Below, piece by piece: positions 14,632 through 22,296 of a stretch of 33,508 bases of DNA. The translations under genes were made by a program, and so were the position numbers. The stretch comes from an uncultured Azospirillum sp. (GTDB lineage Bacteria > Pseudomonadota > Alphaproteobacteria > RF32 > CAG-239), in NCBI GenBank assembly GCA_900542055.1, contig UQMA01000014.1, positions 1-33,508 on the forward strand, written 5' to 3'. The notes below the pieces were generated by a model, which had not been told where the DNA came from, searched no databases, and worked only from the letters and a program-made list of their open reading frames with translations. How positions within the stretch are numbered: position 1 is the stretch's first letter; every line of letters begins with the position of its first letter.

Positions 14632-15051
14632 TTACTTTCTTCTTTTCTTCATAAAGTTCCATACCATAAGGAACGGAGAAACAAAAGCATGCCAGATGAT
14701 GTTGTATGCCAAAGAGGCTGCAATTCCGGCAAGCATTGCAAAAAGAAATGCAAACAAATACGTCAGCGCCATTTGCATAATACCGATATGGCAAAACAGC
14801 GCGACAACAATGTAAACGAGAGTCCAGAAACCGGTCAAAATTCCGATGGTTTGGCGAATTTTCTTGTGCCAAAGCAGCTCATCAAAATTATACCCGTGGA
14901 TGTAAAGAGCGCATCCCTGAGCAAAGAAGAGCAAAGCCGAGGCACCGAGAATAAGGCAAAAACCTATACAGATGTAAAAGTTTTCCTCATTCCAAAACAG
15001 GGAATTGTTCAATAACGATTCCAGAACTTCAAAATAACAATTGTGTTCCAT
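14632..15051 (-). CDS. Four-helix membrane protein, unknown function
   Basis: Encodes 139 aa. Hydrophobic segments lie at about residues 26-50, 68-88, 90-112 and 113-131, ending in a basic tail (MKKRRK) that would be cytoplasmic. The N-terminal 25 residues are polar and acidic. The family is not recognised. The ATG has an A/T-rich leader and no Shine-Dalgarno, with a candidate promoter at 15070-15098. It lies in a run of small membrane-protein genes, each with its own terminator, between the tRNA gene and the PcfJ-like gene. Confidence 0.65.
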   Translation of the reverse strand: MEHNCYFEVLESLLNNSLFWNEENFYICIGFCLILGASALLFFAQGCALYIHGYNFDELLWHKKIRQTIGILTGFWTLVYIVVALFCHIGIMQMALTYLFAFLFAMLAGIAASLAYNIIWHAFVSPFLMVWNFMKKRRK

Positions 15052-15069
15052 AAAACGATGTTATTAAAA

Positions 15070-15098
15070 ATTAGACAAATAATTGATTGTTAATTCAA
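15070..15098 (-). promoter_or_regulatory. Candidate promoter for the 14632-15051 gene
   Basis: On the minus strand: TTGAAT (15098-15093), 17-nt spacer, TCTAAT (15075-15070). Confidence 0.35.
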
Positions 15099-15141
15099 TT
15101 ATATACCACCGGTGCTCAAAATTGGCAAGCGGAAATTTATA

Positions 15142-15177
15142 TAAAAAGCCCAAAACATTAATGTTTCAGGCTCTTTA
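15142..15177 (-). terminator. Terminator after the PcfJ-like gene
   Basis: On the minus strand AAAGAGCC-tg-AAACAT pairs with ATGTTT-tg-GGCTTTTT around a TA loop, with a small internal mismatch and a T5 tail. Confidence 0.8.
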
Positions 15178-15193
15178 AACTTATTTCCAAAAT

Positions 15194-16846
15194 TTATTTT
15201 TGGCGGCTGAATTTGCTTTTTGCCAAATTATATAATTTTTTCACATCGAGCATATCATGTATTTTGCGCTTGTAGTGCAAAATCTTTTGCAGCTGAGCCA
15301 AACGCTTGGTTGTTTGCGCCGAAGCTTTAACAAAAGAGCAATCAATAGTATCAATACACGGCGGAAACTTAATGCTTTCGGTTTTGCGCAAATCAGAGTT
15401 GCGTAAAGCAACGTTTTTAAGATTTTTGCAAGGTGTAAAATCAAGAGTTTTGATATTGCTGAAATCGACGCCGCACATTTCAATTTTTTCCACATCTTCC
15501 GGAAATATGATATTTTTGATTTTGTGCGGGTTAACTCCTGACATAACCAATGATTTAACGCCTTTGAGCTTTGATAAATCCAAGGTTTCAATGTCGCCGA
15601 AATTAAATTTTACAGCCACTGACAACTCATTGATTTTATTAAATTCATTAAGCTGATTAATCAGCTGCGATGTATAATTTCCCTGCAGCCACAAAGTTTT
15701 TGCCGATATGTTCTTTTTGTTGATGTGCTCAAGATTGTGAGCGGTAATCGGGCAGCTGTCAAATTCAACTACGCGGTCTTTCGGCAGATTGTAAAGGTCA
15801 TAAAATTTTCCGTTTTTATCGGGAATAAAGCCCATGTTGCGCTTGGCGATAACAAAACGTCTGTCGTCAATATGCGGAATTTTGTCGGAAGACATAAGCT
15901 CTTCATCGTTTTTCAAATTAAAGCGTCTTTTTAGATAATCGCGGATAACAGCCACTCTGTCCATGCCCGAAATGGCGTGGTTTGAGCGTCCGACCACTTC
16001 AACCAGCTTGCCTTCATCAAAATACATAGTAACGCAAGGGTAGTTTGGTTTTCCTTTTTCGTAGCTGCGTAAAGAATAATATTCAGCAGTGGTGTTAATT
16101 TTTTCAACATAGCGGTCGCGGCGGATACAGTGCCCCATATTGTTGCTTTCAAAGTCAAGCGCTTCTGAAGATATCATTCTCACCAATTGCAGTTTTTTGT
16201 TTGGGTAGACTTCTATTTGCGTTGTTCCGTTGCGGCTGGCAGCGTAGTCGCTGATGTTTTCGCGGCTTTTGTCATAATATTTATCAATGCTGTGGTTCAA
16301 GTCATAAATAGTTGGAACGGAAGTGTACAAATTAACAAAATAGTTGCTTGATGTCACTTTTTCGCCGTCGGTTTCCATATAGTTGTGTACAAAGTCGCGG
16401 ATATCAACGGCCAGCTCGTGCAAATGGCTTTCTTTAAGTTTGTCAAAATCAATGATAACATCGCCGTTTTCAGTGGTTTCAAATTTCAGCGGGTTGTTTT
16501 TTACGATTTCATAAGTTAAATATTTGTTCAGCAAAGCACTGGTGCAAGCATATTTTTTTGCACCATCGCTCAAGGTCGAAAAACGGGTTACGGCCAATTC
16601 GCCGGAAGGCACAATTTGTGAACGTTCAAGGCGAGCGGTTTCGAGTTTTTTTTGCAAAAGCTGCTGTCTGTCAAAATCGGGTTCGGTTTTCAGCTCTTTG
16701 ATTATATCGCCGATTTCTTTTTGTATAGTTTTGCGTCTTTTATCAGAATTTTTTATTTCCTGCTCATAGTTTTCAAATTCCTCAGCGGTTGCATCGGCAA
16801 ACAAGCTGCGGATATAGGCTTTGTATTCTCTTTTGTTATAAATCAT
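15194..16846 (-). CDS. PcfJ-like domain protein with C-terminal leucine-rich-like repeats
   Basis: Encodes 550 aa with no signal peptide or membrane helix. Residues 25-75 are a charged coiled coil. Residues about 225-305 carry the PcfJ-like pattern: Met237-x-His239-Cys240, Tyr246, the SLR at 258-260, Pro270-x-x-Thr273, and a Gly286-Arg-Ser-Asn289 element. PcfJ-type proteins are known from conjugative plasmids and prophages, with no settled biochemical role. Residues about 380-510 form irregular LRR-like repeats (LDLSKLKGVKSLVMSGV, FPEDVEKIEMCGVDFSNIKTLDF), probably a protein-binding surface. An AGAGGG lies 5 nt before the ATG. The gene is divergent from the paired HExxH genes, with promoters about 50 bp apart, which suggests a shared locus. 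Confidence 0.72.
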   Translation of the reverse strand: MIYNKREYKAYIRSLFADATAEEFENYEQEIKNSDKRRKTIQKEIGDIIKELKTEPDFDRQQLLQKKLETARLERSQIVPSGELAVTRFSTLSDGAKKYACTSALLNKYLTYEIVKNNPLKFETTENGDVIIDFDKLKESHLHELAVDIRDFVHNYMETDGEKVTSSNYFVNLYTSVPTIYDLNHSIDKYYDKSRENISDYAASRNGTTQIEVYPNKKLQLVRMISSEALDFESNNMGHCIRRDRYVEKINTTAEYYSLRSYEKGKPNYPCVTMYFDEGKLVEVVGRSNHAISGMDRVAVIRDYLKRRFNLKNDEELMSSDKIPHIDDRRFVIAKRNMGFIPDKNGKFYDLYNLPKDRVVEFDSCPITAHNLEHINKKNISAKTLWLQGNYTSQLINQLNEFNKINELSVAVKFNFGDIETLDLSKLKGVKSLVMSGVNPHKIKNIIFPEDVEKIEMCGVDFSNIKTLDFTPCKNLKNVALRNSDLRKTESIKFPPCIDTIDCSFVKASAQTTKRLAQLQKILHYKRKIHDMLDVKKLYNLAKSKFSRQK

Positions 16847-16872
16847 ATTGCCCTCTCTTTAAAATATAGCGG

Positions 16873-16901
16873 AGTATAACATTGCCTGATGTTTTTGTCC
16901 A
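16873..16901 (-). promoter_or_regulatory. Promoter for the PcfJ-like gene
   Basis: On the minus strand: TGGACA (16901-16896), 17-nt spacer, TATACT (16878-16873). It predicts a leader of about 20 nt. Confidence 0.55.
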
Positions 16902-16950
16902 TTATTTTGTTTATTTTTTGTTACATTTTCAAATTGAAGGTGCTTTTTGC

Positions 16951-16979
16951 TTGTTTGCGGTGTTTTTTTCCTATACAAT
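16951..16979 (+). promoter_or_regulatory. Promoter for the paired HExxH genes
   Basis: TTGTTT (16951-16956), 17-nt T-rich spacer, TACAAT (16974-16979). Start predicted near 16986, which places translation at 17033 rather than at upstream in-frame codons. Confidence 0.5.
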
Positions 16980-17032
16980 TAAAAATAACAAAATGTGTTT
17001 TTATGTGCCGAATAGACTTTGGGAGAATAATT

Positions 17033-19747
17033 ATGCCGGACAAATATAAAAAGAATATAACTGTTCGCAACGATTCAGTTGCTATGGTCAATGGTACACT
17101 GGCGTATTATAATCCGCAGGATGATGCTATTTATGTGCGTAAAGGCGATATGAAAATGTCTGATTTTTTTGGTAAGACATTCAAAGAAAGTGATACAGAT
17201 AAAAGTATTATTGTTATCCACGAAAGACAACACCAAATCAATGCTCATAAAGGTTGCGGCCAAAAGAAGATGTCGCTTCCTGAGCGGTATCAGGAAACGA
17301 TGCATGATGAAATCACCGCTTCAATTGCCGAAAAACTTGAAATTCGCCGCCAATATAAAGCCGCTAAAAATGATCAGGAAAGAACTGCTGTATTGCAAAA
17401 ATATGCCGGTGAACGTAAACATGCCAGCTACCTTAAAGCCATAAAAGACGGACAAGTCAATCCTAATAGCACATCTTCCAAGGATTTTTCCAAAGAAATG
17501 GGGATGATAAAAGATAGTGCTACAGATTTTTGGGTAAGACATGACGCTATTGAATATCAAGATAAACAAGAGTTGCTTGTCAGAGGTTTTTTAGCAAAAA
17601 ATGGTAATGGCGTGCGCTCAAATCCCGAAGCTTTGCAAAGCAATTTGAAACAAATGTATAATATCGGCGGTATTGATTTTACAGCATATGGAAAAGATAA
17701 TTTCAATCTTCCTGTAAGAGATCAGATGATCGACGCTTCTCAAACTTTTCTTGAACAGGGAGCCGATCCAAAAAAATTGGATCGTTTTATGCGTCAGGGC
17801 GCTGGAAATTATAAAACGGCGGAAAGTTTGGATTATACGGGGTTGTCATATCAACAGGCGGAAAAAGTTGTGCAAACGGCTATGATGAGAGATAATCTTA
17901 GTGAAGAGTTAGCCGGTTCGATGGCTTTGGGAGAATCAACAAAGTTTGATTTCAATTATTTATCAAGAGAAGGAAAAAGAGAAGCGGCTGTTTATCTTGA
18001 TGTTAAATCGGATATATGGGAGAAGAACGGTACTCTTTCTGCAGAAGGAGATGAAGAAAAATACAACCGATTAATGGAACAAGCAAAAGAAATCAAACTT
18101 GATCCGCAGCAGTGGTATGAAAACAATAAACGTATATTAAATGTTGCAAAAGATCCTTCCAGAGCAGATGAGTTAGCTGAGTTGCAAAATAGAATTACTG
18201 AATTGCAAGGGAAAACCGTAAGTCTGGATGAGGCTGTCGACAATATGGATCAATTCAAACTGCCTTTAGACGGAACTTCAAAAGACGAAGTTTTGGACGA
18301 GATGCAACAAGAAGAAGATGAAAATATCCGTTTTAATGAAGAGTATGCAAAAAAATATCCTGAAAAAGAGCGCATTTCCGAAGCTTACAATATGGAAATT
18401 ACGGATTTGGAGTCAGACCTCTTAAAAGACGAGCTTAAGGATATTGAAGAGGCGGAAAGAGAAGAGGCCTTAAAAAAAGAGAAAGAAGCTGAAGAAAAAA
18501 GAAAACGCGAAGAAGAACAAAAAAAGAAAGAAGAAGAGGAAAGAAAAAAACAAGAGGAACAGCAGCAACAGCCTGAACAGTCCAATCAAGCACAGCAGCA
18601 AGCACAGCAGGGACAAGCAGCCGAACAAAACAGCCCGCTGCAAACCGAAGGTGAAAATTCTTTTGAGGGGGCAGGCGAAGCCTCTAACGAAAGCGATACT
18701 TCTTCTGAGGAAAGCGGCGCTTCTTCCGCCGATGAGAATGACAATAAGCAAACTGCTGAAAACAGTGCGCCAGACAATGAATATGCCGACAAAGCGGGCA
18801 CAATCGTAACTCAAAGAGTTGAGCCATTATCAACCGCGCCAAAGCCAAAATCTACGCCGTATCGCATTTTAGATGGTTTTAAAGGTTATTTCAGTTCAAA
18901 TTCATCTCCGCAGTATAAAAATGCTGAAATGAAATCTACCATCAATCAAGACGGCAGCCGCACAGATGCGCTGTATATTGACGGAAAAAAACATGGTGCT
19001 GAAATAAGCCAAGACAAAAACGGAGAGATAACTGATGTCAAAGCTTATGATCACGGCAAACCGATGAATTTGAACGGGCACAAAATAGATGTTCGTTCTG
19101 ACGAGAAGGAGATTAACGGTAAAAAAATAAAAACAAATCAGGTTGCTCTTGACGGCAAACCTTTCGGAGCTGTTACGGCTGAATCTTCAGACGGTACGGT
19201 CAAAGCTGATTTTTATGATAAAAATGGTCAGCGTATGAACGGCGCTAAAGGAGCAAAAATAACCAAAACCACAGAATATGCTCCCGCCGTATCTGCGCAA
19301 CAGCAAGATCAAACCCAAGCCGCTGAAAACACTTCAAAACCTCAGCAATCAGAAACGAGAGCCCAACAACAGAAACCGGCTCAGCCAACCGAAAACCAAA
19401 CTGCGACTGCTGAGGCTGAACAATCCCAGCAAAGAAAAACTCAGCCGCAAGAACAGACGCAAACCCAAGCTGCCGGACAGCAAGTCGAAGCTTCCAAACC
19501 CGAAAATTATGCTCATGAAGTGCAGGACAATATGAAAAAAGGGCATAACCGTATTGCTGAAATGCGCGCAAAATTGGCTGCCGGACATTCAGAAAAATTG
19601 AGCGCAGAAAGTGAAGAAAGCCCAGCTGAAAAGCTTTTACGCGAAAAAAGGTATGAAAGCGCTCATCAAAGCCGTAAAACCGTCACCCCCACCAGAATTA
19701 ACGCGCAACAAATGGAAAGTATGTTGAGCGCATACGAATATAAATAA
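17033..19747 (+). CDS. Large multidomain putative zinc-metallopeptidase, paralog A
   Basis: Encodes 904 aa from the ATG at 17033 (GGGAG 7 nt upstream; the frame opens earlier but would include promoter DNA). Order: (1) residues 1-110, putative zincin with His63-Glu64-Arg-Gln-His67 and, 25 residues later, Glu93 in MHDEITASIA, a gluzincin-like HExxH...E layout; (2) residues 125-420, an all-helical region shared with the next gene (YLKAIKDGQVNPNS, YNIGGIDFTAY); (3) residues about 465-510, a Glu/Lys-rich coiled coil; (4) a Gln/Ser-rich linker to about 590; (5) residues about 630-740, strand-turn repeats resembling MORN-2/YwqK (IDGKKHG, YDHGKPM, LDGKPFG); (6) a second Gln-rich linker; (7) a 76-residue C-terminal module (829-904) shared with the next gene. 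No Sec signal is present. Peptidase activity is inferred from motifs only. Confidence 0.7.
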   Translation: MPDKYKKNITVRNDSVAMVNGTLAYYNPQDDAIYVRKGDMKMSDFFGKTFKESDTDKSIIVIHERQHQINAHKGCGQKKMSLPERYQETMHDEITASIAEKLEIRRQYKAAKNDQERTAVLQKYAGERKHASYLKAIKDGQVNPNSTSSKDFSKEMGMIKDSATDFWVRHDAIEYQDKQELLVRGFLAKNGNGVRSNPEALQSNLKQMYNIGGIDFTAYGKDNFNLPVRDQMIDASQTFLEQGADPKKLDRFMRQGAGNYKTAESLDYTGLSYQQAEKVVQTAMMRDNLSEELAGSMALGESTKFDFNYLSREGKREAAVYLDVKSDIWEKNGTLSAEGDEEKYNRLMEQAKEIKLDPQQWYENNKRILNVAKDPSRADELAELQNRITELQGKTVSLDEAVDNMDQFKLPLDGTSKDEVLDEMQQEEDENIRFNEEYAKKYPEKERISEAYNMEITDLESDLLKDELKDIEEAEREEALKKEKEAEEKRKREEEQKKKEEEERKKQEEQQQQPEQSNQAQQQAQQGQAAEQNSPLQTEGENSFEGAGEASNESDTSSEESGASSADENDNKQTAENSAPDNEYADKAGTIVTQRVEPLSTAPKPKSTPYRILDGFKGYFSSNSSPQYKNAEMKSTINQDGSRTDALYIDGKKHGAEISQDKNGEITDVKAYDHGKPMNLNGHKIDVRSDEKEINGKKIKTNQVALDGKPFGAVTAESSDGTVKADFYDKNGQRMNGAKGAKITKTTEYAPAVSAQQQDQTQAAENTSKPQQSETRAQQQKPAQPTENQTATAEAEQSQQRKTQPQEQTQTQAAGQQVEASKPENYAHEVQDNMKKGHNRIAEMRAKLAAGHSEKLSAESEESPAEKLLREKRYESAHQSRKTVTPTRINAQQMESMLSAYEYK

Positions 19748-19759
19748 AGGAGAATAACT

Positions 19760-22075
19760 ATGCCAGCCAATAAAAACACTCAAGCTAACAAGCCCAATAT
19801 TCCTATGCGCGATATAAACTTTCAGGTTGATACAATACCGAACGCCGATGCCGGTGGTTATTTTACTTCATGGAAAAATACTGTAACTATTAATTATAAG
19901 CCGGATGATACCGCATGGAACAATTGGTCGCAAAGTGATAATACTTTAATTCATGAGCAAAAACATCGGGATAATGCGGCAAATGGTTTGTATGCTTATG
20001 CTCTCAGTCCCGAACAAGCTTATAAAATGAATATGCATGATGAAATATCGGCAAATATGGCGTCGCTTTTGTTGTTGCGGCAACGTTATATTGAAAACGG
20101 TGATATTTCTATTTTTGAAAAAGAAGAAGGTGGGCGTTTTTCTTTTTATGCTGATGCTATAAAAGAGGGAAAAATAAATCCCAATAGCCCTTATCAAGAA
20201 GATTTTGATAAAGAAATGTCTTTGATTGTCAATGGCACGCGCAAAATGTGGCAAAACGATTTTGGTGAAATATATATTGATCAAAGTATGTCGTCCGCCC
20301 AATTTTACAGTGATAAAAGCGGTAAATATGCCGAATATTATGATGAAAACTATCAACGCGGGATGAAAGTTGCCTACAATATCGGCGGTGTGGATTTTAC
20401 CAAATATATGGACGGTGATGTCGAAATTTCAGAAAGAGAAAGATTAGGCTTAGAACAATTAGCTGTGGATGCAGATAAAAAAGTTTCCAATCAGGATTTA
20501 GCCAAAAGATACCACATTCCCGCTTATGATGGTTCTATGAGTTTGGAACAATATCAAAAATTGGTTCAGCATAAACTGGCTATGAATATGTTTATGGTTG
20601 AAAATAAAGATAATATGGGGATAATTGGAACCAACCAAACCATATTGAATTCTAAAGATTTTACTGAAGAAGAGAAAAAACTCAGTCAGTATATTATGCA
20701 AAAAGATCAAGAAAAATTTCAAGCTGCTTTTAATGAAGTAAATCAGGATCTTGTTAATTTAGCGGTTGATTCCGCCGCCAGAGAATATGTTGAACAAGGC
20801 AAAGAATTTCCAAAAGCCAATGAGACCGCTTATAATAAAGCTGTAAATGATGTTTATACGGTTAATACCAAATTTAGCATGGAAGACAAAAATGGAAAGT
20901 GGGTTAAACATAATGGTCCGATAAATTTACGCCAATCTTTAGGCAATGAAAAAATGCTTAACGCTCAATTGCCTGAATATACTAATAAATTTAAAAATAT
21001 GAGCAGCTGGGAAATGCAGATGTATAATCAAATGCGCTCAATTGGGGTTAAAGATTATGAAGCATTGAAAAAAGCCGATCAATTGGGAGACAAAAGCAAA
21101 GCCAAAGGTTGGTGGGAATGTCATGTCAACCTTCCGGCGCAGAAAGCTTGGGAAAAAATAAAATACAGCGTTGTTTCCAGAGTAGACGAAGATGGATTTG
21201 TTGAAAACAGTATATTTGAAGACGAAAAGCCTGCTGATGACAAAGAAGAAAAAGTTAAAAACAAACCAATTCATGAGGTAAATAAAAAGGCTCCCGAATA
21301 TAGAGAGTGGAAAAACGAAGATGGCAGCCGTGTGTCTGAGGTTCAGCACCGCCAATTGCCGGATATGACCAAAGATGTAATTCAAAAACCCACAAAGCGC
21401 TATGCTGCCGCCGCGCAAGAGGTTGCCACTCCCGTTGAAGATAATGGCATAGATAAAGCCAAAATGACGAACATTATAAACTATATGAACAAAATCAACG
21501 GCGAAGGCAAAACAATTGATGCCGCTGCCGCGGTGGAATCTTTGTGCGAAAAATATGGCGATCAGGCTATGAAATTGCTTATGACTGCTGTTAATGCTCC
21601 GTCTGATTACGCTAAAATTGCAGGAGATGCCGCTATAAAAACTTCTCGCGCCGCACTGCAGCATTTGTGTGCTTTAGATGGTGAGCAGAAGAAAGAAATG
21701 TCAACTTATGCGCAGCAAACTGCTCAGAGAGAAAATGGTGCTTTGGAGGTAACTCCGCAAAGAGCGCAAGCTGCGCAAAGAAAACAATCAAAACCGCAAC
21801 AGCAGACACAAACTTCAACTTCTACATCGATAAACGATGTTAACACATTGTCGCAACAGATGAAAAATGGTCACAGTCGGGTGTCTGAAATGCGCGAAAA
21901 ACTACGTCAGGGACATGTGGAAGTCAATGACAACACCCGTGTTTTCAATCAGTTTGCTGAAGTGGAAAGATTGCGTTTTGAACAGTCAACCCGCAAAAAA
22001 ACGGCTGCTCCTGCTGCCCGTCAGCCCATAACCGCCAATATGCTGAAAGACAGGCTGACTGCGTATAGGCAATAA
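19760..22075 (+). CDS. Large putative zinc-metallopeptidase, paralog B
   Basis: Encodes 771 aa and starts 12 nt after paralog A, with AAAGGAG 7 nt before the ATG, so it is in the same operon. His65-Glu66-Gln-Lys-His69 is followed after exactly 25 residues by Glu95 in MHDEISANMA, the same layout and spacing as paralog A. The helical part also aligns (ADAIKEGKINPNS; YNIGGVDFTKY). It lacks the long Glu/Lys coiled coil and the MORN-like repeats of A, having instead a mostly helical middle part. A Gln/Thr-rich linker (about 670-695) leads to the same 76-residue C-terminal module (696-771; MKNGHSRVSEMREKL). No signal peptide or membrane helix is seen. A protease, or a factor delivered by a C-terminal signal, are possible roles; neither is proven. 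Confidence 0.7.
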   Translation: MPANKNTQANKPNIPMRDINFQVDTIPNADAGGYFTSWKNTVTINYKPDDTAWNNWSQSDNTLIHEQKHRDNAANGLYAYALSPEQAYKMNMHDEISANMASLLLLRQRYIENGDISIFEKEEGGRFSFYADAIKEGKINPNSPYQEDFDKEMSLIVNGTRKMWQNDFGEIYIDQSMSSAQFYSDKSGKYAEYYDENYQRGMKVAYNIGGVDFTKYMDGDVEISERERLGLEQLAVDADKKVSNQDLAKRYHIPAYDGSMSLEQYQKLVQHKLAMNMFMVENKDNMGIIGTNQTILNSKDFTEEEKKLSQYIMQKDQEKFQAAFNEVNQDLVNLAVDSAAREYVEQGKEFPKANETAYNKAVNDVYTVNTKFSMEDKNGKWVKHNGPINLRQSLGNEKMLNAQLPEYTNKFKNMSSWEMQMYNQMRSIGVKDYEALKKADQLGDKSKAKGWWECHVNLPAQKAWEKIKYSVVSRVDEDGFVENSIFEDEKPADDKEEKVKNKPIHEVNKKAPEYREWKNEDGSRVSEVQHRQLPDMTKDVIQKPTKRYAAAAQEVATPVEDNGIDKAKMTNIINYMNKINGEGKTIDAAAAVESLCEKYGDQAMKLLMTAVNAPSDYAKIAGDAAIKTSRAALQHLCALDGEQKKEMSTYAQQTAQRENGALEVTPQRAQAAQRKQSKPQQQTQTSTSTSINDVNTLSQQMKNGHSRVSEMREKLRQGHVEVNDNTRVFNQFAEVERLRFEQSTRKKTAAPAARQPITANMLKDRLTAYRQ

Positions 22076-22095
22076 GAGGAAATTTTATCCTACGC

Positions 22096-22138
22096 GTCAT
22101 CGCTCGATTTTGCATTTAGCAAAATCGTCCAGCGATCT
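22096..22138 (+). repeat. Palindromic repeat element, copy 1
   Basis: Begins GTCATCGCTCGA and ends TCGTCCAGCGATCT. The arms ATCGCT-CGATTTTGC and GCAAAATCG-tcc-AGCGAT pair, leaving a conserved 3-nt bulge on the 3' side. It lies just after paralog B. Confidence 0.85.
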
Positions 22139-22160
22139 TTTGAATTGTTAATTTCCTAGC

Positions 22161-22203
22161 GTCATCGCTCGATTTTGCATTCAGCAAAATCGTCCAGCGA
22201 TCT
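22161..22203 (+). repeat. Palindromic repeat element, copy 2
   Basis: Same as copy 1 with one loop base changed (TTCAG for TTTAG). Same orientation. Confidence 0.85.
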
Positions 22204-22226
22204 TTTGAATTGTTAAAACAATGTAG

Positions 22227-22266
22227 AGATCCCTTGACGAAATGCAGACGCATTTCGAGGGATGAC
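22227..22266 (-). repeat. Palindromic repeat element, copy 3 (inverted, diverged core)
   Basis: On the minus strand it begins GTCATCCCTCGA and ends TCGTCAAGGGATCT, matching copies 1-2 at the ends while the inner stem differs (AAATGC/GCATTT instead of TTTTGC/GCAAAA). The same 3-nt bulge position is kept, so compensatory changes preserve the hairpin. It lies next to the uvrD stop and may also help end transcription. Confidence 0.7.
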
Positions 22267-22296
22267 AAAGAGAGGGTGCTTCCTTCAGTGAGAAAA

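Larger units (their letters stand above)
22094..22216. repeat. Two-copy tandem direct repeat (58 nt, period 65)
   Basis: Positions 22094-22151 and 22159-22216 are identical except for one T/C difference in the hairpin loop. Each copy contains one palindromic element plus a shared tail reaching GAATTGTTAA. A recent local duplication is the simplest reading. Confidence 0.92.

Noticed and set aside
16889..17032. N-terminal extension of the 17033 protein with a hydrophobic start
   Set aside because: It would look like a signal peptide but spans a good promoter; the real start has GGGAG and matches the start context of its paralog.
18385..18814. Minus-strand open frames opposite the Gln/Glu/Lys-rich part of the 17033 gene
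   Set aside because: They are mirror images of low-complexity codons (poly-Ser/Phe/Leu) with no ribosome site or promoter.
22094..22216. CRISPR array
   Set aside because: Only two repeat copies with a 7-nt gap, strongly palindromic, no variable spacers and no cas genes.
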